From Syntrophobacteraceae bacterium (GTDB lineage Bacteria; Desulfobacterota; Syntrophobacteria; Syntrophobacterales; Syntrophobacteraceae), in NCBI GenBank assembly GCA_025454175.1, contig JALOOX010000006.1:1-64000 (forward strand): DNA of 64,000 nt. Direction: 5' to 3'. A program made the translations under genes and the position numbers. The notes beneath the pieces were generated by a model. It made no database searches and was not told the DNA's origin. It saw only the letters and a program-made list of their open reading frames with translations. This document shows positions 17,932 to 28,741 of this stretch, one piece after another. Position 1 is the first letter of the stretch. Every line of letters starts with the position of its first letter.

Positions 17932-19480
17932 GGGCACTCAGAAGGAAAAGTCCGTGGGCAAAGGAAAAGTCTATCTGGTGGGTGCAGGGCCCGGTGACCC
18001 CGGGCTTTTCACGTTGAGGGGTCGCGAGCTCATGGAGCAGGCCGAGGTGGTCATCTACGATTACCTGGCCAACGAGGAGCTTTTGAAGCTTGCGCCCCCT
18101 CAGGCGGAAAAGATCTACGTCGGCAAGAAGGGCGGCGACCACACGGTCCCCCAGAAGGGCATCAACGAGATCCTGGTCGAAAAAGGCCGGGATCATCGGG
18201 TGGTGCGGCTCAAGGGGGGTGATCCCTTCGTTTTTGGCCGCGGGGGGGAAGAAGCCCAGGAGCTGGTGGCTCACGGGATTCCCTTCGAGGTGGTCCCGGG
18301 AGTGACGGCCGCCGTGGCAGTCCCCGCCTATGCCGGAATTCCTCTGTCGCACCGGGATTATACGGCCGGCATGGCATTCGTGACGGGACACGAACGGGAG
18401 GACTCCGAGGATTCGAAGATCGATTGGGAGAAGCTTGCCACCGCGGTGGGCACGCTGGTTTTCTTCATGGGCGTCAAGAACCTGCCGGAGATCTGCAGGA
18501 ATCTCATGAACCATGGCCGTTCGCCCCAAACGCCCGTTGCGGTGATCCGCTGGGGAACCACCCCGGAACAGCGGACGGTGGTGGGGGCTCTCGAGGACAT
18601 CGCCGAACGCGTGCGCGAAGCCCAGCTCAAGCCGCCGGCCATCACCGTCGTCGGCGAGGTGGTGCGGCTGCGATCCGAGCTCAACTGGTTCGAGGCTCGC
18701 CCGCTCTACGGCCGCAGCATCGTGATCACGCGGGCACGTGAGCAGGCCAGCGATTTCAAGGCGGTCCTGGCCGATCTCGGCGCCCATTGCATCGAGTTTC
18801 CCACCATTGAGATCGCCCCTCCTCCGTCGTGGGAGCCCTTGGATTCAGCCATCGGCCGACTCTCGGTTTATGACTGGATCATCTTCACCAGCGTCAACGG
18901 GGTTCGCTGCTTCATGGAGCGACTGGGGACCGCCGGAATGGACGTGAGAGATCTGAAGGGGATCAGGGTGGCGGCCATCGGCCCCGCGACGGCGGAGGCC
19001 CTTCAGAGGCATGGTCTGAAGCCGGATTTGGTGCCCCGGGAGTACAAGGCGGAGGCGGTTCTCGAGGGTCTCTCGGGGGAGGACTTGAACGGAAGGCGGT
19101 TTCTCATGCCCCGGGCCATGGTGGCCCGCGACATCCTGCCGGATACGCTGCGGCAGCGGGGGGCTCAGGTCGACGTGGCTCCCGCCTACCAGACGATGCT
19201 GCCATCGGCCAGGAGCGGCGAAATCCTGGAGAGGCTCCGTGCCGGGGCCATCGACTGCGTCACCTTCACTTCGTCCTCGACGGTCAGCAACTTCTTCGGT
19301 CTCTTCGACCGGGAGGAGATTCTCTCGCTGTTGAGGAGCGTCACCATCGCCAGCATCGGCCCCATCACCTCCCGGACGGCCGAGGAGCATGGTCTCAAGA
19401 TCGACATCCAGCCCCGTGATTACACCATCAAAGGTTTGGCCGAGGCCATTCGTGACCACTATGCCGGGAGCGGGAAATGA
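17927..19480 (+). CDS. cobA-hemD: Uroporphyrinogen-III C-methyltransferase / uroporphyrinogen-III synthase fusion
   Basis: VYLVGAGPGDPGLFTLRG, VVRLKGGDPFVFGRGGEEA (SUMT); C-terminal HemD with FTSSSTVSNFF. Confidence 0.95.
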   Translation: MAGTQKEKSVGKGKVYLVGAGPGDPGLFTLRGRELMEQAEVVIYDYLANEELLKLAPPQAEKIYVGKKGGDHTVPQKGINEILVEKGRDHRVVRLKGGDPFVFGRGGEEAQELVAHGIPFEVVPGVTAAVAVPAYAGIPLSHRDYTAGMAFVTGHEREDSEDSKIDWEKLATAVGTLVFFMGVKNLPEICRNLMNHGRSPQTPVAVIRWGTTPEQRTVVGALEDIAERVREAQLKPPAITVVGEVVRLRSELNWFEARPLYGRSIVITRAREQASDFKAVLADLGAHCIEFPTIEIAPPPSWEPLDSAIGRLSVYDWIIFTSVNGVRCFMERLGTAGMDVRDLKGIRVAAIGPATAEALQRHGLKPDLVPREYKAEAVLEGLSGEDLNGRRFLMPRAMVARDILPDTLRQRGAQVDVAPAYQTMLPSARSGEILERLRAGAIDCVTFTSSSTVSNFFGLFDREEILSLLRSVTIASIGPITSRTAEEHGLKIDIQPRDYTIKGLAEAIRDHYAGSGK

Positions 19481-19492
19481 AGCCGGATCAGT

Positions 19493-20269
19493 CTATTCCC
19501 TCACAGCCCGCGAGCGGTTCTGAAGGTACGCATCCCGCATGGATACGTAGGGATCCAGCGCCGACCTCTTGAAATCCTCGTAGTCGCCAAGGGTCAGGGA
19601 CGTGTTGTTCACGACGCGGCCACCCCGGACGGCGGCGCCGACCCATGCCTCGGGATAGACGTAGGTGAGGGGATTCAGGAAACCGTCCACGACGGTCCCG
19701 AACGTGTCGCGCACGCTGGACGGCCCGAAAACCGGCCAGGTGATGTAGGCATGAGGCTGCATCCCATGGTGGCCCAGGGTCTGCCCGAAGTCCTCGTCGT
19801 GCCTCTTGAGCTGGTATTCCGTGCCGGCAAAATCGAACATGCCCCCGGCCCCCAGGGTCGTGTTGATGGCGAAGCGCGCCAGTTCGGTGCCGGCCGCCTT
19901 GAATTTGCCCTGGAAGGTGCAGTTGAGCAGTCGCACGGGCATCATGGCATTGTGATACGCATTGCGGATGCAGAACCGGACGCCCTGGGGAATGAAGCCA
20001 GCGTAGACGCGGGATACGGGCTTCATGAACCAGAAATAAAGACGGTCGTTGAAGGCGAACATGGCTCGGTTGAACCTCTCCAGGGGATCGGCTGCCTTTT
20101 GCATCTCCTCGCTGAAGGGGTCATAGTCCTCATCTTCCTCGACCATCAGAGTGGCGCCTTCAGTCCACGTCGTGCCGTCGTAGACGCCCCTGGCTTGGAC
20201 GGGTGACGCAAGGGTGATGAAAGTCAGCATGGCCAGCACCAGGAAACAACAGAGCTCTTTCGGTCTCAT
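19493..20269 (-). CDS. mlaA: MlaA/VacJ family lipid-asymmetry protein
   Basis: DPLERFNRAMFAFNDRLYFWFMKPVSRVY, INTTLGAGGMFDFAG, LTYVYPEAW. Confidence 0.93.
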   Translation of the reverse strand: MRPKELCCFLVLAMLTFITLASPVQARGVYDGTTWTEGATLMVEEDEDYDPFSEEMQKAADPLERFNRAMFAFNDRLYFWFMKPVSRVYAGFIPQGVRFCIRNAYHNAMMPVRLLNCTFQGKFKAAGTELARFAINTTLGAGGMFDFAGTEYQLKRHDEDFGQTLGHHGMQPHAYITWPVFGPSSVRDTFGTVVDGFLNPLTYVYPEAWVGAAVRGGRVVNNTSLTLGDYEDFKRSALDPYVSMRDAYLQNRSRAVRE

Positions 20270-20462
20270 CCCTTGGTCTCCTCCCCGTGTCATCCAAAAC
20301 ATGAACAAAAATGTCAATCATTCGATGCACTGCAAATCTATTGTTATTTCGAGCTATTCTAGCACCATGCAGGATCTTGGCAAGCAAAAGTCGCACCTGC
20401 GGGGCGTGCGGCGCCCCATCCCTCCCCAGTGCCGTTGATCTAACGGGTGGCACGGGCCGGCT

Positions 20463-21533
20463 TCATCCATCGGCGTTCCTTCCCGCCGCCCGAGAACTGA
20501 AAAACACCACGAGACTTTCCACGATCTCCGCCATGAACCTGAAATCCAGCTTGTCCATGGTGTCCGACGGCAGGTGATAGTGCGGATTCCGGAAAAAGGC
20601 CGAGTCGGTGATCATGACGGCGCGGTAGCCTTGGTCCCAGAATGCGGCATGGTCGCTCAAGCGCACCGCGGGCAGGGGCCAGCCGTTGAGGGGCACGGAG
20701 AGCGACACGACGGGGAGGTCGGGATTTCGCCCGAAGGACTTGACCAGGGACCTGGTGAACGCCCGGGATCCGAAATTGCCGACGATGCCGACGAAGTTCC
20801 CCGTTTTGGGATAGCCCATCCAGTTCACCGGAAAAGGATATTGCTGACAGCCGGGCTCGCGGCAGGCGTAGCCGACCATCTCCAGACAAAGCATGCCGTC
20901 GATGATCTCTCCCCTCGCCCGTGCATTCCGGGCGTGCACGGCACTGCCCTGGAACGGAGTCCCGAAGACCGGCGGTTCCTCAAGGGCAAAAGAGACGAAC
21001 TTGACCGAGACCCCGCGAAGTCCTTCCTCGGACCGCGCGAGGAGGTTCCGGGCCACTTCCAGCTGGACCGCCACGGCGCTGGCATTGTCGTCGGCGCCCA
21101 CGGTGCCCTCGACGGAGTCGTAGTGCGCGCCGAGGAGATATCGAAGCGCCGGTGCATCGGATTCGGGCCCCAGATTCAGGCGAGCGATGACGTTGGCCAC
21201 CTGAATTCCCGCGTAGGAATAGGGCTCCTTCTCCACCTGCAGCCCCATGCTCTCGTGGACGGCCGTGATATAGTCCTCGGTCCGTTTCAGGTTCCGAACC
21301 TCCATGATGCTGCGCTCGCCGATCACCACCGTGAGCTCGCGAAGATGACCTTCGAGGCGGGACACGGTCTCTTGAATATCGATCATTTTCTTCTCCCTGG
21401 CGTGGACAGCGTGTGAACCGGAAGGATGCAGCCAGGCCCCGAGAAAAAAGCACAGAGCAAGGAAAGGGAAGCTCGAAGCCCGCAACTCGTGACTTTTCAC
21501 ATCACCACCTCCACCTGCGGAGACGCTCCCCAT
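20463..21533 (-). CDS. M28 family metallopeptidase, exported
   Basis: YLLGAHYDSVEGTVGADDNASAVAVQLEVAR, SFALEEPP, LSDHAAFWDQGYRAVMITDSAFFRNPHYHLPSDTMDKLD. Confidence 0.9.
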   Translation of the reverse strand: MGSVSAGGGGDVKSHELRASSFPFLALCFFLGAWLHPSGSHAVHAREKKMIDIQETVSRLEGHLRELTVVIGERSIMEVRNLKRTEDYITAVHESMGLQVEKEPYSYAGIQVANVIARLNLGPESDAPALRYLLGAHYDSVEGTVGADDNASAVAVQLEVARNLLARSEEGLRGVSVKFVSFALEEPPVFGTPFQGSAVHARNARARGEIIDGMLCLEMVGYACREPGCQQYPFPVNWMGYPKTGNFVGIVGNFGSRAFTRSLVKSFGRNPDLPVVSLSVPLNGWPLPAVRLSDHAAFWDQGYRAVMITDSAFFRNPHYHLPSDTMDKLDFRFMAEIVESLVVFFSSRAAGRNADG

Positions 21534-21724
21534 GGAGAGTCTTTCATGATACCATAATCACCTTCATGAGCTGTCGGCCACTCGAGGGAGAGAAAGTGCG
21601 CTTCGGCTCTTGAACTTTCTTCCTGAAAGTGCGCGGGTTTCGTCCCGTGGTCCAATGATTCGGGAGCTTCCGCTTTTCGTCGGTCTGCCTGACGATGGCG
21701 TCAAAAACATGACCTCGGAGTGAC

Positions 21725-24700
21725 TTGAGCTTGATCGATTCCCCACGGATTCGCCTTCGCGGTGTAAAACAGCATAATCTAAAAAACGTGGATCTGGATC
21801 TCCCCCTGAACAGGCTCATCGCCATCAGCGGAGTCAGCGGCTCCGGGAAGTCCAGCCTGGCCATCCATACACTGTATGCCGAGGGGCAGAGGCGCTACGT
21901 CGAGACCTTCTCGCCCTACACCCGGCAGTTCCTCGAGCGCATGGACCCGCCCCGGGCGGATCTCATCGACGGGATCCCCCCCAGCATCGCCATCGAGTCG
22001 GGAACGGCGGTTCGCGGCTCGAGGTCCACCGTCGGGACCATCACCGAAATCAACGATTATCTGAAACTGCTTTTTGCCCGGCTCGCCGTGCCCCACTGCC
22101 CCAGCTGCCATGGGCCGGTGACCATGGATACCCCCGAGAGCGCGGCTAGGCGGCTGGACGAGCTGCCACCCTCCAGCCGGGTTCTGATCGCTTTCCCGAT
22201 CGTCCCGGGCTCGTCGAAGGCCTGGGCTGATGAGCTCGTTGCCGATGGGTTCCTGCGTGTTTTCTCGAAGGGAAAGGTCTTTGACATTGAGAGCCTGTCC
22301 ATCCAGTCGCGCGCCGAGCTGGCGGATAACGAGATGCTGGTGGTGGTGGACCGGATCTCGTGGGGGAAGGCTCCTTCTCAGCGGGTGGTGGATTCCCTCG
22401 CGACGGCCTTCCGCATGGGAAAGGGACGGGCTGCGGTGGTTGTGCTGCCGGATCGGCTCCTGCGGTTCAGCTCGGAGCTTTCCTGCGCCGATTGCACTCC
22501 GTCGGTGGCGATCCCTCCGCCGACTCCCAACCTGTTCTCCTTCAACAGCCCTCTCGGCGCCTGTCCCGAGTGCCGCGGGTTCGGTCGCACCATCGGAGTC
22601 GACCTGGATCTCGTCATTCCCAATCCGAAGCTCAGTCTGGAACAGGGGGCCATCAAGCCCTGGCCCCCGGGACGGGAGGAATACGAGGAGCTCCTCGACT
22701 TTTGCGCCCGCGAGAACATTTCCACGCGCGTGCCCTTCGAAAGCCTCGACGAGGAAGCCCGATCCAGGATCATCGACGGCGCCCCCCATTACTACGGCGT
22801 CAAGGGCTTCTTCGAATGGCTCGAAACCAAGGTCTACAAGATGCACGTGCGGGTCTTCCTGTCCCGCTACCGGGCCTACACCCCCTGCAGCCGCTGTGGC
22901 GGCACCCGATTCCAGGGTGGTACGCGGCTCTATCGGCTTCGCGGGTTTTCCATCGATGCGGTCAGCGCGTGGAGCATCGGGCGATGCGCGGAGTTTTTTC
23001 GGGAAGACTGGCCCGAGCTCAGAGCCGACGCAGCCGCTACCCTGCTGGTGGACGAGATCAGGGCCCGCCTGGGCTTCCTGGAAGCCGTCGGCCTGGAATA
23101 CCTGACCCTGGACCGACAGTCCCGGACTCTTTCGGGGGGAGAGGTCCAGAGGGTGCACCTGACGCGGGCGCTGGGCTCGGCCCTCGTCAACGTGCTCTAC
23201 GTCCTGGACGAGCCCAGCGTCGGTCTTCACGCCAGGGACCAGAAACGTTTGATGGACCAGCTCCATCGTCTGGTGGGCCTGGGCAACACGGTGGTGGTGG
23301 TCGAGCACGATCCGTCCATGATCCGGTTTTGCGACCAGGTGGTGGACATGGGGCCCGGCGGTGGGGATCGTGGGGGCGAGATCCTTTACAACGGGCTCCC
23401 CGAAGGTCTTGCTGGATGTTCGGAGAGCATCACGGGGGGATATCTTTCCGGGAGAATGTCCGTCGCCTCGACCCTGGAGCGGCGGCCGGTCGATCCCGAG
23501 CGGGGTCTCACCGTGCGGGGGGCCAGGGAGAACAACCTCAAGGGAATCACCGTAAGCTTCCCGCTGGGGCTCCTGGTGGGGGTGAGCGGGGTTTCCGGCT
23601 CCGGCAAGAGCACCCTCATCGAGAAGACCCTCTACTTTCACTGGCTCAGGTCGACGGGGCGCCAGACCGAAACGCCCGGGGCCTGCGACGGACTGGACGG
23701 GATCGATGGGATCCAGGAAATGATCCTGGTGGACCAGCAGCCCATCGGTCGGACTCCGCGGGCGAATCTCCTCACCTACACGCGGGCCCTGGAGCCGGTG
23801 CGCAGGCTCCTGGCCCAGACCCCCGAAGCCATTGCCCGGGGTTACTCCACGCGTCATTTTTCGTTCAACGTGGCGGGAGGGCGCTGTGATCAGTGCCGCG
23901 GCGAAGGGTTCGAGCGGGTGGAAATGCAGTTCCTGGCCGATGTTTACATCCGGTGTCCCCAGTGCGGCGGGCGGCGCTTCAAGGATGAAGTCCTGGACAT
24001 CCGGGTCCGCGGCCTTTCCATCGGCGACATTCTGGAATGCACGGCCCAGGAGCTGACCGAGACATTCCGCGACAGCGAGCCCCTGGTCCAGGCCCTGATC
24101 CCCATCTCGGCCGTCGGGCTGGACTACCTGAAACTGGGGCAGCCGCTGAGCACCCTCTCGGGAGGTGAGGCCCAGCGCCTGAAACTGGCTCACTACCTGG
24201 GAAGACCCAATGCCGCAGGGGCCTTGAGCGGGCGGCGGCGCAAGCCTTCACTGTTCATCCTGGATGAGCCCACCACCGGTCTCCATCCCCACGATCTCTC
24301 CAAGCTTCTGATCGTTCTTCGGACCCTCGTGCGGCGGGGGCACACGGTCATCGTGGTCGAGCACAACCTGGATCTTCTGGCGGCGTGCGACTGGATTGTC
24401 GATCTTGGGCCCGAGGGAGGAGAGGCCGGGGGCCTCGTGGTGGCCGTCGGCACTCCCGAGTCTATCGCCCAATGCTCACAAAGCCACACGGGGCGTTTCC
24501 TGAAAGCTCGATTGGAGGAGGCTCCGGAGGCGGGCGAGGCGACTCTTCCCGGGGAGTCCGGATTCCTGGAGGCCGCCGAGGGCCGAAGCCCATGGCTCTC
24601 GTCCGTTCAGCAGGCTACCCGCCGGCTTCCCGTCGGCGAAGCGGAGTCGCCGGAGTCCCAAGGTCCCGGTCGCGCCATCGTGGTGAAGGGGGCCCACGAG

Positions 24701-27451
24701 CACAATCTCCGCATCGATCAGGTTGATCTGCCCAGGGAGCGGATGGTGGTCATCACGGGCCTGAGCGGGTCCGGGAAGTCAACCCTGGCTTTCGACGTGC
24801 TTTTCGCCGAGGGACAGCGACGCTACCTCGAGTGCCTGTCCAGTTATGTCCGCCAGTACTTCCGGATTCTCGAGAGGCCCAGCGTGGACCAGATCCTCGG
24901 CCTTCCCCCCACGGTGGCCATCGAGCAGCGCATGAGCCGGCTCAACCGAAGGTCCACGGTGGCCACCATCACGGAAATCCATCACTTTGTGCGACTCCTC
25001 TTCACCAAGCTGGGCCGGCAGCATTGCCCCGGATGCGGTCGTGAGCTGCTGGCCCTGAGCCTGGACCAGATTCTGGCGATGCTGGAGGACGCCGCCCGAA
25101 ACGGAAACGTCGAGATATTGGCTCCGCTGGTGCGCGGGCGCAAGGGCATCTACCGGGAGCTCTTTCAGCGCCTCCGCAAGCAGGGCTACGACACGGTCAG
25201 GGTGGATGGCGCGCGCATGCCGCTGGAGCCCATTCCTTCCCTGGCACGCCACCGGGAGCACGACATCGAGGTGGTGGTGCCCGCCCGCGGGCAGCTTTCC
25301 GCGTCCGACGAGGAATGGATCCAGAGGGTCCGGAAAGGGCTTGCTCTTGGAAACGGCTCGCTGGTCCTGGCGGGAGATGTGGAGATGGTGCTGAGCCAGC
25401 ACCTCTATTGTCACGACTGCCAGAAAGGGCTGGCGCCGCTGGACCCACGACTGTTCTCCTTCAACAGCCGCCAGGGATGGTGTCCCGCCTGCACGGGAAT
25501 CGGAACCACCAGGATCCTCGATCCGGACCGGGTTCTGGGGCCCGCCCACTTGCCCCTGGGGGACGGTCTCCTGCGTTTCCTGCGCTCCACCCTGTGGCAG
25601 GGCGGGCTGAAGAGCGTGGGCAAACGCCTCGAGCAGCACTGGCTCGGAGACCTGGGGATCACGCCCGAGAGCTCTCCGGCGGATTTGGACCCCATGCAGA
25701 GGGAGCGGTTGCTCCATGGCATCCCCGGGGAGCTCCCCGGCCTCCTTTCGATACTCGAGAAGGTGGGAGAGGAGGACAAGGCCTGGGGCGAAGTCCAGTC
25801 GCTCTACGAAGACTCTCCCTGCCCTGATTGTGGAGGGCATCGCCTCAACGCCCAGGCCCGGAGTGTTTTCCTGCAGGGCTGGAGTATTGGGGACCTGATC
25901 CACCTCAATGTCGACGATTTTGAAAGGGCCTGGAAGGGGCTCCAGTTCGGGCCGGAGGAGAGTCCTGTCGCCGAGCCGATCCTGAAGGAGGTCCTGGGGA
26001 GAATCGCGTTTCTGCGGGAGGTCGGCCTGGAGTACCTGGCCCTGGATCGAGCCGGAGATACTCTTTCCGGCGGGGAAACCCAGCGGATACGGCTGGCGGC
26101 GCAGCTGGGCTCGAACCTCAGAGGTATTTGTTACATCCTGGACGAGCCCACCATCGGACTCCATCCCACGGACAACGATCGCCTTCTGGCATGCCTTCGG
26201 AGGCTCAAGGAAAAGGGGAACACCGTGGTCGTGGTGGAGCACGACGTCGAGACCATGCGGCAGGCCGACACACTCATCGAGCTGGGACCGGGAGCCGGCA
26301 AGGCGGGTGGAAGCGTGGTGGCCCAGGGCTCGTTCTCGGAGCTGTGCCGCGACGGCCGGAGCCTGACCAGCCGCTGGTTTGGCCAATCCCTGGATTCCCT
26401 GCTGGGGCCCAACGGCAGAAGGGAGCCCGGCCGCGATGGCTGGCTGACCATCCAGGGCGCGTCGGCCAGGAACCTCCAGAACCTCGATGTCCGCATCCCC
26501 CTGGGAGCCCTGACCTGCGTGACGGGGGTTTCGGGCGCCGGCAAATCCACGCTGGTGGATGAAGTGGTTCACGAGGGCCTGCTCGAAAAGCTCGGGAGGC
26601 GCTTCGGAGGGCCACCGGTTCCCGTGGGGGCGATGCTGGGGTGGGAGCCCGTCCGCCGCGTTCTCAAGGTGGATCACAATCCCATCGGCCGGACCCCGAG
26701 GTCCATCCCCGCGACTTACGTGGGGGTCTGGGACGAAATCCGCAAGCTCTTCGCCCTGCTTCCCGAGGCCAGGGCCCGGGGGTATGCGGCGGGCCGTTTT
26801 TCCTTCAACGTTGGGGGGGGCCGTTGCGAGGCCTGTAAAGGCCAGGGGGAAACGAAGGTGGAGATGAGCTTCCTGCCCGACGTTCGTGTCTCCTGTGAAG
26901 TTTGTGGGGGAAGCCGGTTCAACGAGGAGACCCTGGCCGTCCGTTACCGGGGCCAGTCCATTGCCGACGTTCTTTCCATGACCATGGAGGAGGCGGCAGG
27001 CCTCTTCGATGCCTACCCGAGGATCTCCCAGCCCATGCGGATTCTTTGCGATCTGGGACTGGGTTACTTGAGGCTCGGGCAGCCCAGCCCCACCCTCTCG
27101 GGAGGCGAAGCCCAGAGAATCAAGCTCGCCGGCGAGCTGGGCTCCAATCGCACAGCGGCCCTGTACATCCTCGATGAACCCACCACGGGGCTCCACCGGG
27201 CCGATGTGGTCAAGCTCATCTCGGTGCTTCATGCCTTGACGGAGCTGGGCCATACCGTGCTCGTCATCGAGCACAACATGGATCTGGTCTGGGCCAGCGA
27301 CTATGTCATCGATATCGGTCCCGGCAGTGGCGAGGCGGGCGGACGGCTGGTGGCTGAGGCTCCTCCCGCGGGGCTCGCCGCCGCAGCCCCCGTGTCGGCC
27401 ACCGCGCGGGCGCTGGCCCATTATCTCGAAGAGGAGGGGAAATCCTGCTAA
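21725..27451 (+). CDS. uvrA: Double-length UvrA-like excinuclease subunit A (two tandem UvrA units, four Walker A motifs)
   Basis: 1908 aa; [40 protein letters not shown]; repeated [24 protein letters not shown] signatures and zinc modules; TTG start. Confidence 0.95.
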   Translation: MSLIDSPRIRLRGVKQHNLKNVDLDLPLNRLIAISGVSGSGKSSLAIHTLYAEGQRRYVETFSPYTRQFLERMDPPRADLIDGIPPSIAIESGTAVRGSRSTVGTITEINDYLKLLFARLAVPHCPSCHGPVTMDTPESAARRLDELPPSSRVLIAFPIVPGSSKAWADELVADGFLRVFSKGKVFDIESLSIQSRAELADNEMLVVVDRISWGKAPSQRVVDSLATAFRMGKGRAAVVVLPDRLLRFSSELSCADCTPSVAIPPPTPNLFSFNSPLGACPECRGFGRTIGVDLDLVIPNPKLSLEQGAIKPWPPGREEYEELLDFCARENISTRVPFESLDEEARSRIIDGAPHYYGVKGFFEWLETKVYKMHVRVFLSRYRAYTPCSRCGGTRFQGGTRLYRLRGFSIDAVSAWSIGRCAEFFREDWPELRADAAATLLVDEIRARLGFLEAVGLEYLTLDRQSRTLSGGEVQRVHLTRALGSALVNVLYVLDEPSVGLHARDQKRLMDQLHRLVGLGNTVVVVEHDPSMIRFCDQVVDMGPGGGDRGGEILYNGLPEGLAGCSESITGGYLSGRMSVASTLERRPVDPERGLTVRGARENNLKGITVSFPLGLLVGVSGVSGSGKSTLIEKTLYFHWLRSTGRQTETPGACDGLDGIDGIQEMILVDQQPIGRTPRANLLTYTRALEPVRRLLAQTPEAIARGYSTRHFSFNVAGGRCDQCRGEGFERVEMQFLADVYIRCPQCGGRRFKDEVLDIRVRGLSIGDILECTAQELTETFRDSEPLVQALIPISAVGLDYLKLGQPLSTLSGGEAQRLKLAHYLGRPNAAGALSGRRRKPSLFILDEPTTGLHPHDLSKLLIVLRTLVRRGHTVIVVEHNLDLLAACDWIVDLGPEGGEAGGLVVAVGTPESIAQCSQSHTGRFLKARLEEAPEAGEATLPGESGFLEAAEGRSPWLSSVQQATRRLPVGEAESPESQGPGRAIVVKGAHEHNLRIDQVDLPRERMVVITGLSGSGKSTLAFDVLFAEGQRRYLECLSSYVRQYFRILERPSVDQILGLPPTVAIEQRMSRLNRRSTVATITEIHHFVRLLFTKLGRQHCPGCGRELLALSLDQILAMLEDAARNGNVEILAPLVRGRKGIYRELFQRLRKQGYDTVRVDGARMPLEPIPSLARHREHDIEVVVPARGQLSASDEEWIQRVRKGLALGNGSLVLAGDVEMVLSQHLYCHDCQKGLAPLDPRLFSFNSRQGWCPACTGIGTTRILDPDRVLGPAHLPLGDGLLRFLRSTLWQGGLKSVGKRLEQHWLGDLGITPESSPADLDPMQRERLLHGIPGELPGLLSILEKVGEEDKAWGEVQSLYEDSPCPDCGGHRLNAQARSVFLQGWSIGDLIHLNVDDFERAWKGLQFGPEESPVAEPILKEVLGRIAFLREVGLEYLALDRAGDTLSGGETQRIRLAAQLGSNLRGICYILDEPTIGLHPTDNDRLLACLRRLKEKGNTVVVVEHDVETMRQADTLIELGPGAGKAGGSVVAQGSFSELCRDGRSLTSRWFGQSLDSLLGPNGRREPGRDGWLTIQGASARNLQNLDVRIPLGALTCVTGVSGAGKSTLVDEVVHEGLLEKLGRRFGGPPVPVGAMLGWEPVRRVLKVDHNPIGRTPRSIPATYVGVWDEIRKLFALLPEARARGYAAGRFSFNVGGGRCEACKGQGETKVEMSFLPDVRVSCEVCGGSRFNEETLAVRYRGQSIADVLSMTMEEAAGLFDAYPRISQPMRILCDLGLGYLRLGQPSPTLSGGEAQRIKLAGELGSNRTAALYILDEPTTGLHRADVVKLISVLHALTELGHTVLVIEHNMDLVWASDYVIDIGPGSGEAGGRLVAEAPPAGLAAAAPVSATARALAHYLEEEGKSC

Positions 27452-27939
27452 AGGCGGCCAAGCACCTTCGCGGCGACGCGCTTTGCCAGCTCGAGATTTT
27501 CGATTTTATCCGTATTTCCCACTCCGATGACGAGGTAGGCACTCCCCTTGAGGATGTGCAGGCCGGGGATTCCCCAGCAGGCGTCATCGCCGACTCCGGG
27601 TACGGCGCGGACCGGATCGAGCATCTCCCTGGTCGTCCGGTACACCGAGGGAGCACTCTGCCCGTGATCCCGAACCTTTTTGGACATCTCCTCCGTTCGC
27701 AGGATGGAAATGTGGATAAACCGGTTGGAGGATGAGGCGCTGTAGGAGCACAGCTTCTGCCCCAGCGGATTCCCCGTGTCCGTCGGTTCGGGGGCATTGA
27801 TGGGCTCGCCCAGCAGTTCCTCCGCTTCGGCGGTGGACAGCAGCGCACAGGGGTCCGATCCTCCCATGCCGTTCACGGACCAGAGGATGCAGATGGAAAT
27901 CGAAAAGGTGAGAATCAGGACGATCGATTTGGCTTTCAT
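27448..27939 (-). CDS. Exported protein of unknown function (DUF3558-like features)
   Basis: Signal peptide; [26 protein letters not shown] ... CSYSAS pattern. Confidence 0.55.
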   Translation of the reverse strand: MKAKSIVLILTFSISICILWSVNGMGGSDPCALLSTAEAEELLGEPINAPEPTDTGNPLGQKLCSYSASSSNRFIHISILRTEEMSKKVRDHGQSAPSVYRTTREMLDPVRAVPGVGDDACWGIPGLHILKGSAYLVIGVGNTDKIENLELAKRVAAKVLGRL

Positions 27940-28349
27940 GTGACCCCTCGCTCAAGTTGGCATTTTAATCCTCGGATGCGCTCCGCCATTGGCCCATGCT
28001 TGAATAAACCCCATTGAGACCCATGAAGCAAGCGGTTTTGCAGTGACTTCCCGCCTCCCTGCCCGCGATTTCCGCGAAAAAGATTGCCAGCAAATGATCC
28101 TTTAATCTATACTGGAATCACCTCAAGTGAAGCTCACAACTTAAAAACACGACATCGCGCCTGTACAGGTTCTTGTTTGGTTGCACTTTCGGCTCCGCGG
28201 AGAGATCGGGATGCATCTCCAGGTGCCTGAATACGGTGAGCGTTTTGCGCCATCCGCGGCCCGTCATCGATTTCATTTCAGCAGGACTTCATGCCCCTTC
28301 GGGCACCCGAGCCAATGAAAAGGGGCTCACGAGGGGCTGATTTTCAACT

Positions 28350-28370
28350 AGAAACCAGAAACCAGAAACC
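28350..28370. repeat. AGAAACC heptamer tandem repeat, 3 copies
   Basis: Direct reading AGAAACCAGAAACCAGAAACC followed by a partial AGGAAC. Confidence 0.85.
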
Positions 28371-28741
28371 AGGAACTTTTTAGAGCAGGACTTCATCTTC
28401 CGCCGTTCGTGGCCCACCCACGCCTTGTTGGTTTTGATTGAATGTTGGCGTGGATGAGCGTATTGGTATTGTGCGAATTGTGCTAAATGTAACATAATGG
28501 ATTCGAACCGTTTGAGCCACAATGCCCGGAAGGAGGTGATGGACGGAAGGCGTTCCTTGGACCGGTTCAGTTCACAGGCTTCAGGCCGGAGGGAGACATC
28601 AAAGGTTAACGGGGGAGCGGGGAGCACCTCGCGAACGCCGATCAGGTCAAAGTCCGCGTGGATGTAAGGCGGGGAATCCACGGGAAGGCTTTGAGTCGCC
28701 ATGACACGGGGCCCCTTGGGACCCCAGGGAGGGAAGATCAG

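Noticed and set aside
21779-27421. Long minus-strand ORFs (804 and 880 aa) opposite uvrA
   Set aside because: Antisense to well-conserved UvrA motifs; composition typical of shadow ORFs in high-GC DNA.
28495-28525. tRNA-like T-loop (GGATTCGAACCG, minus strand)
   Set aside because: No acceptor, D- or anticodon arms could be paired around it.
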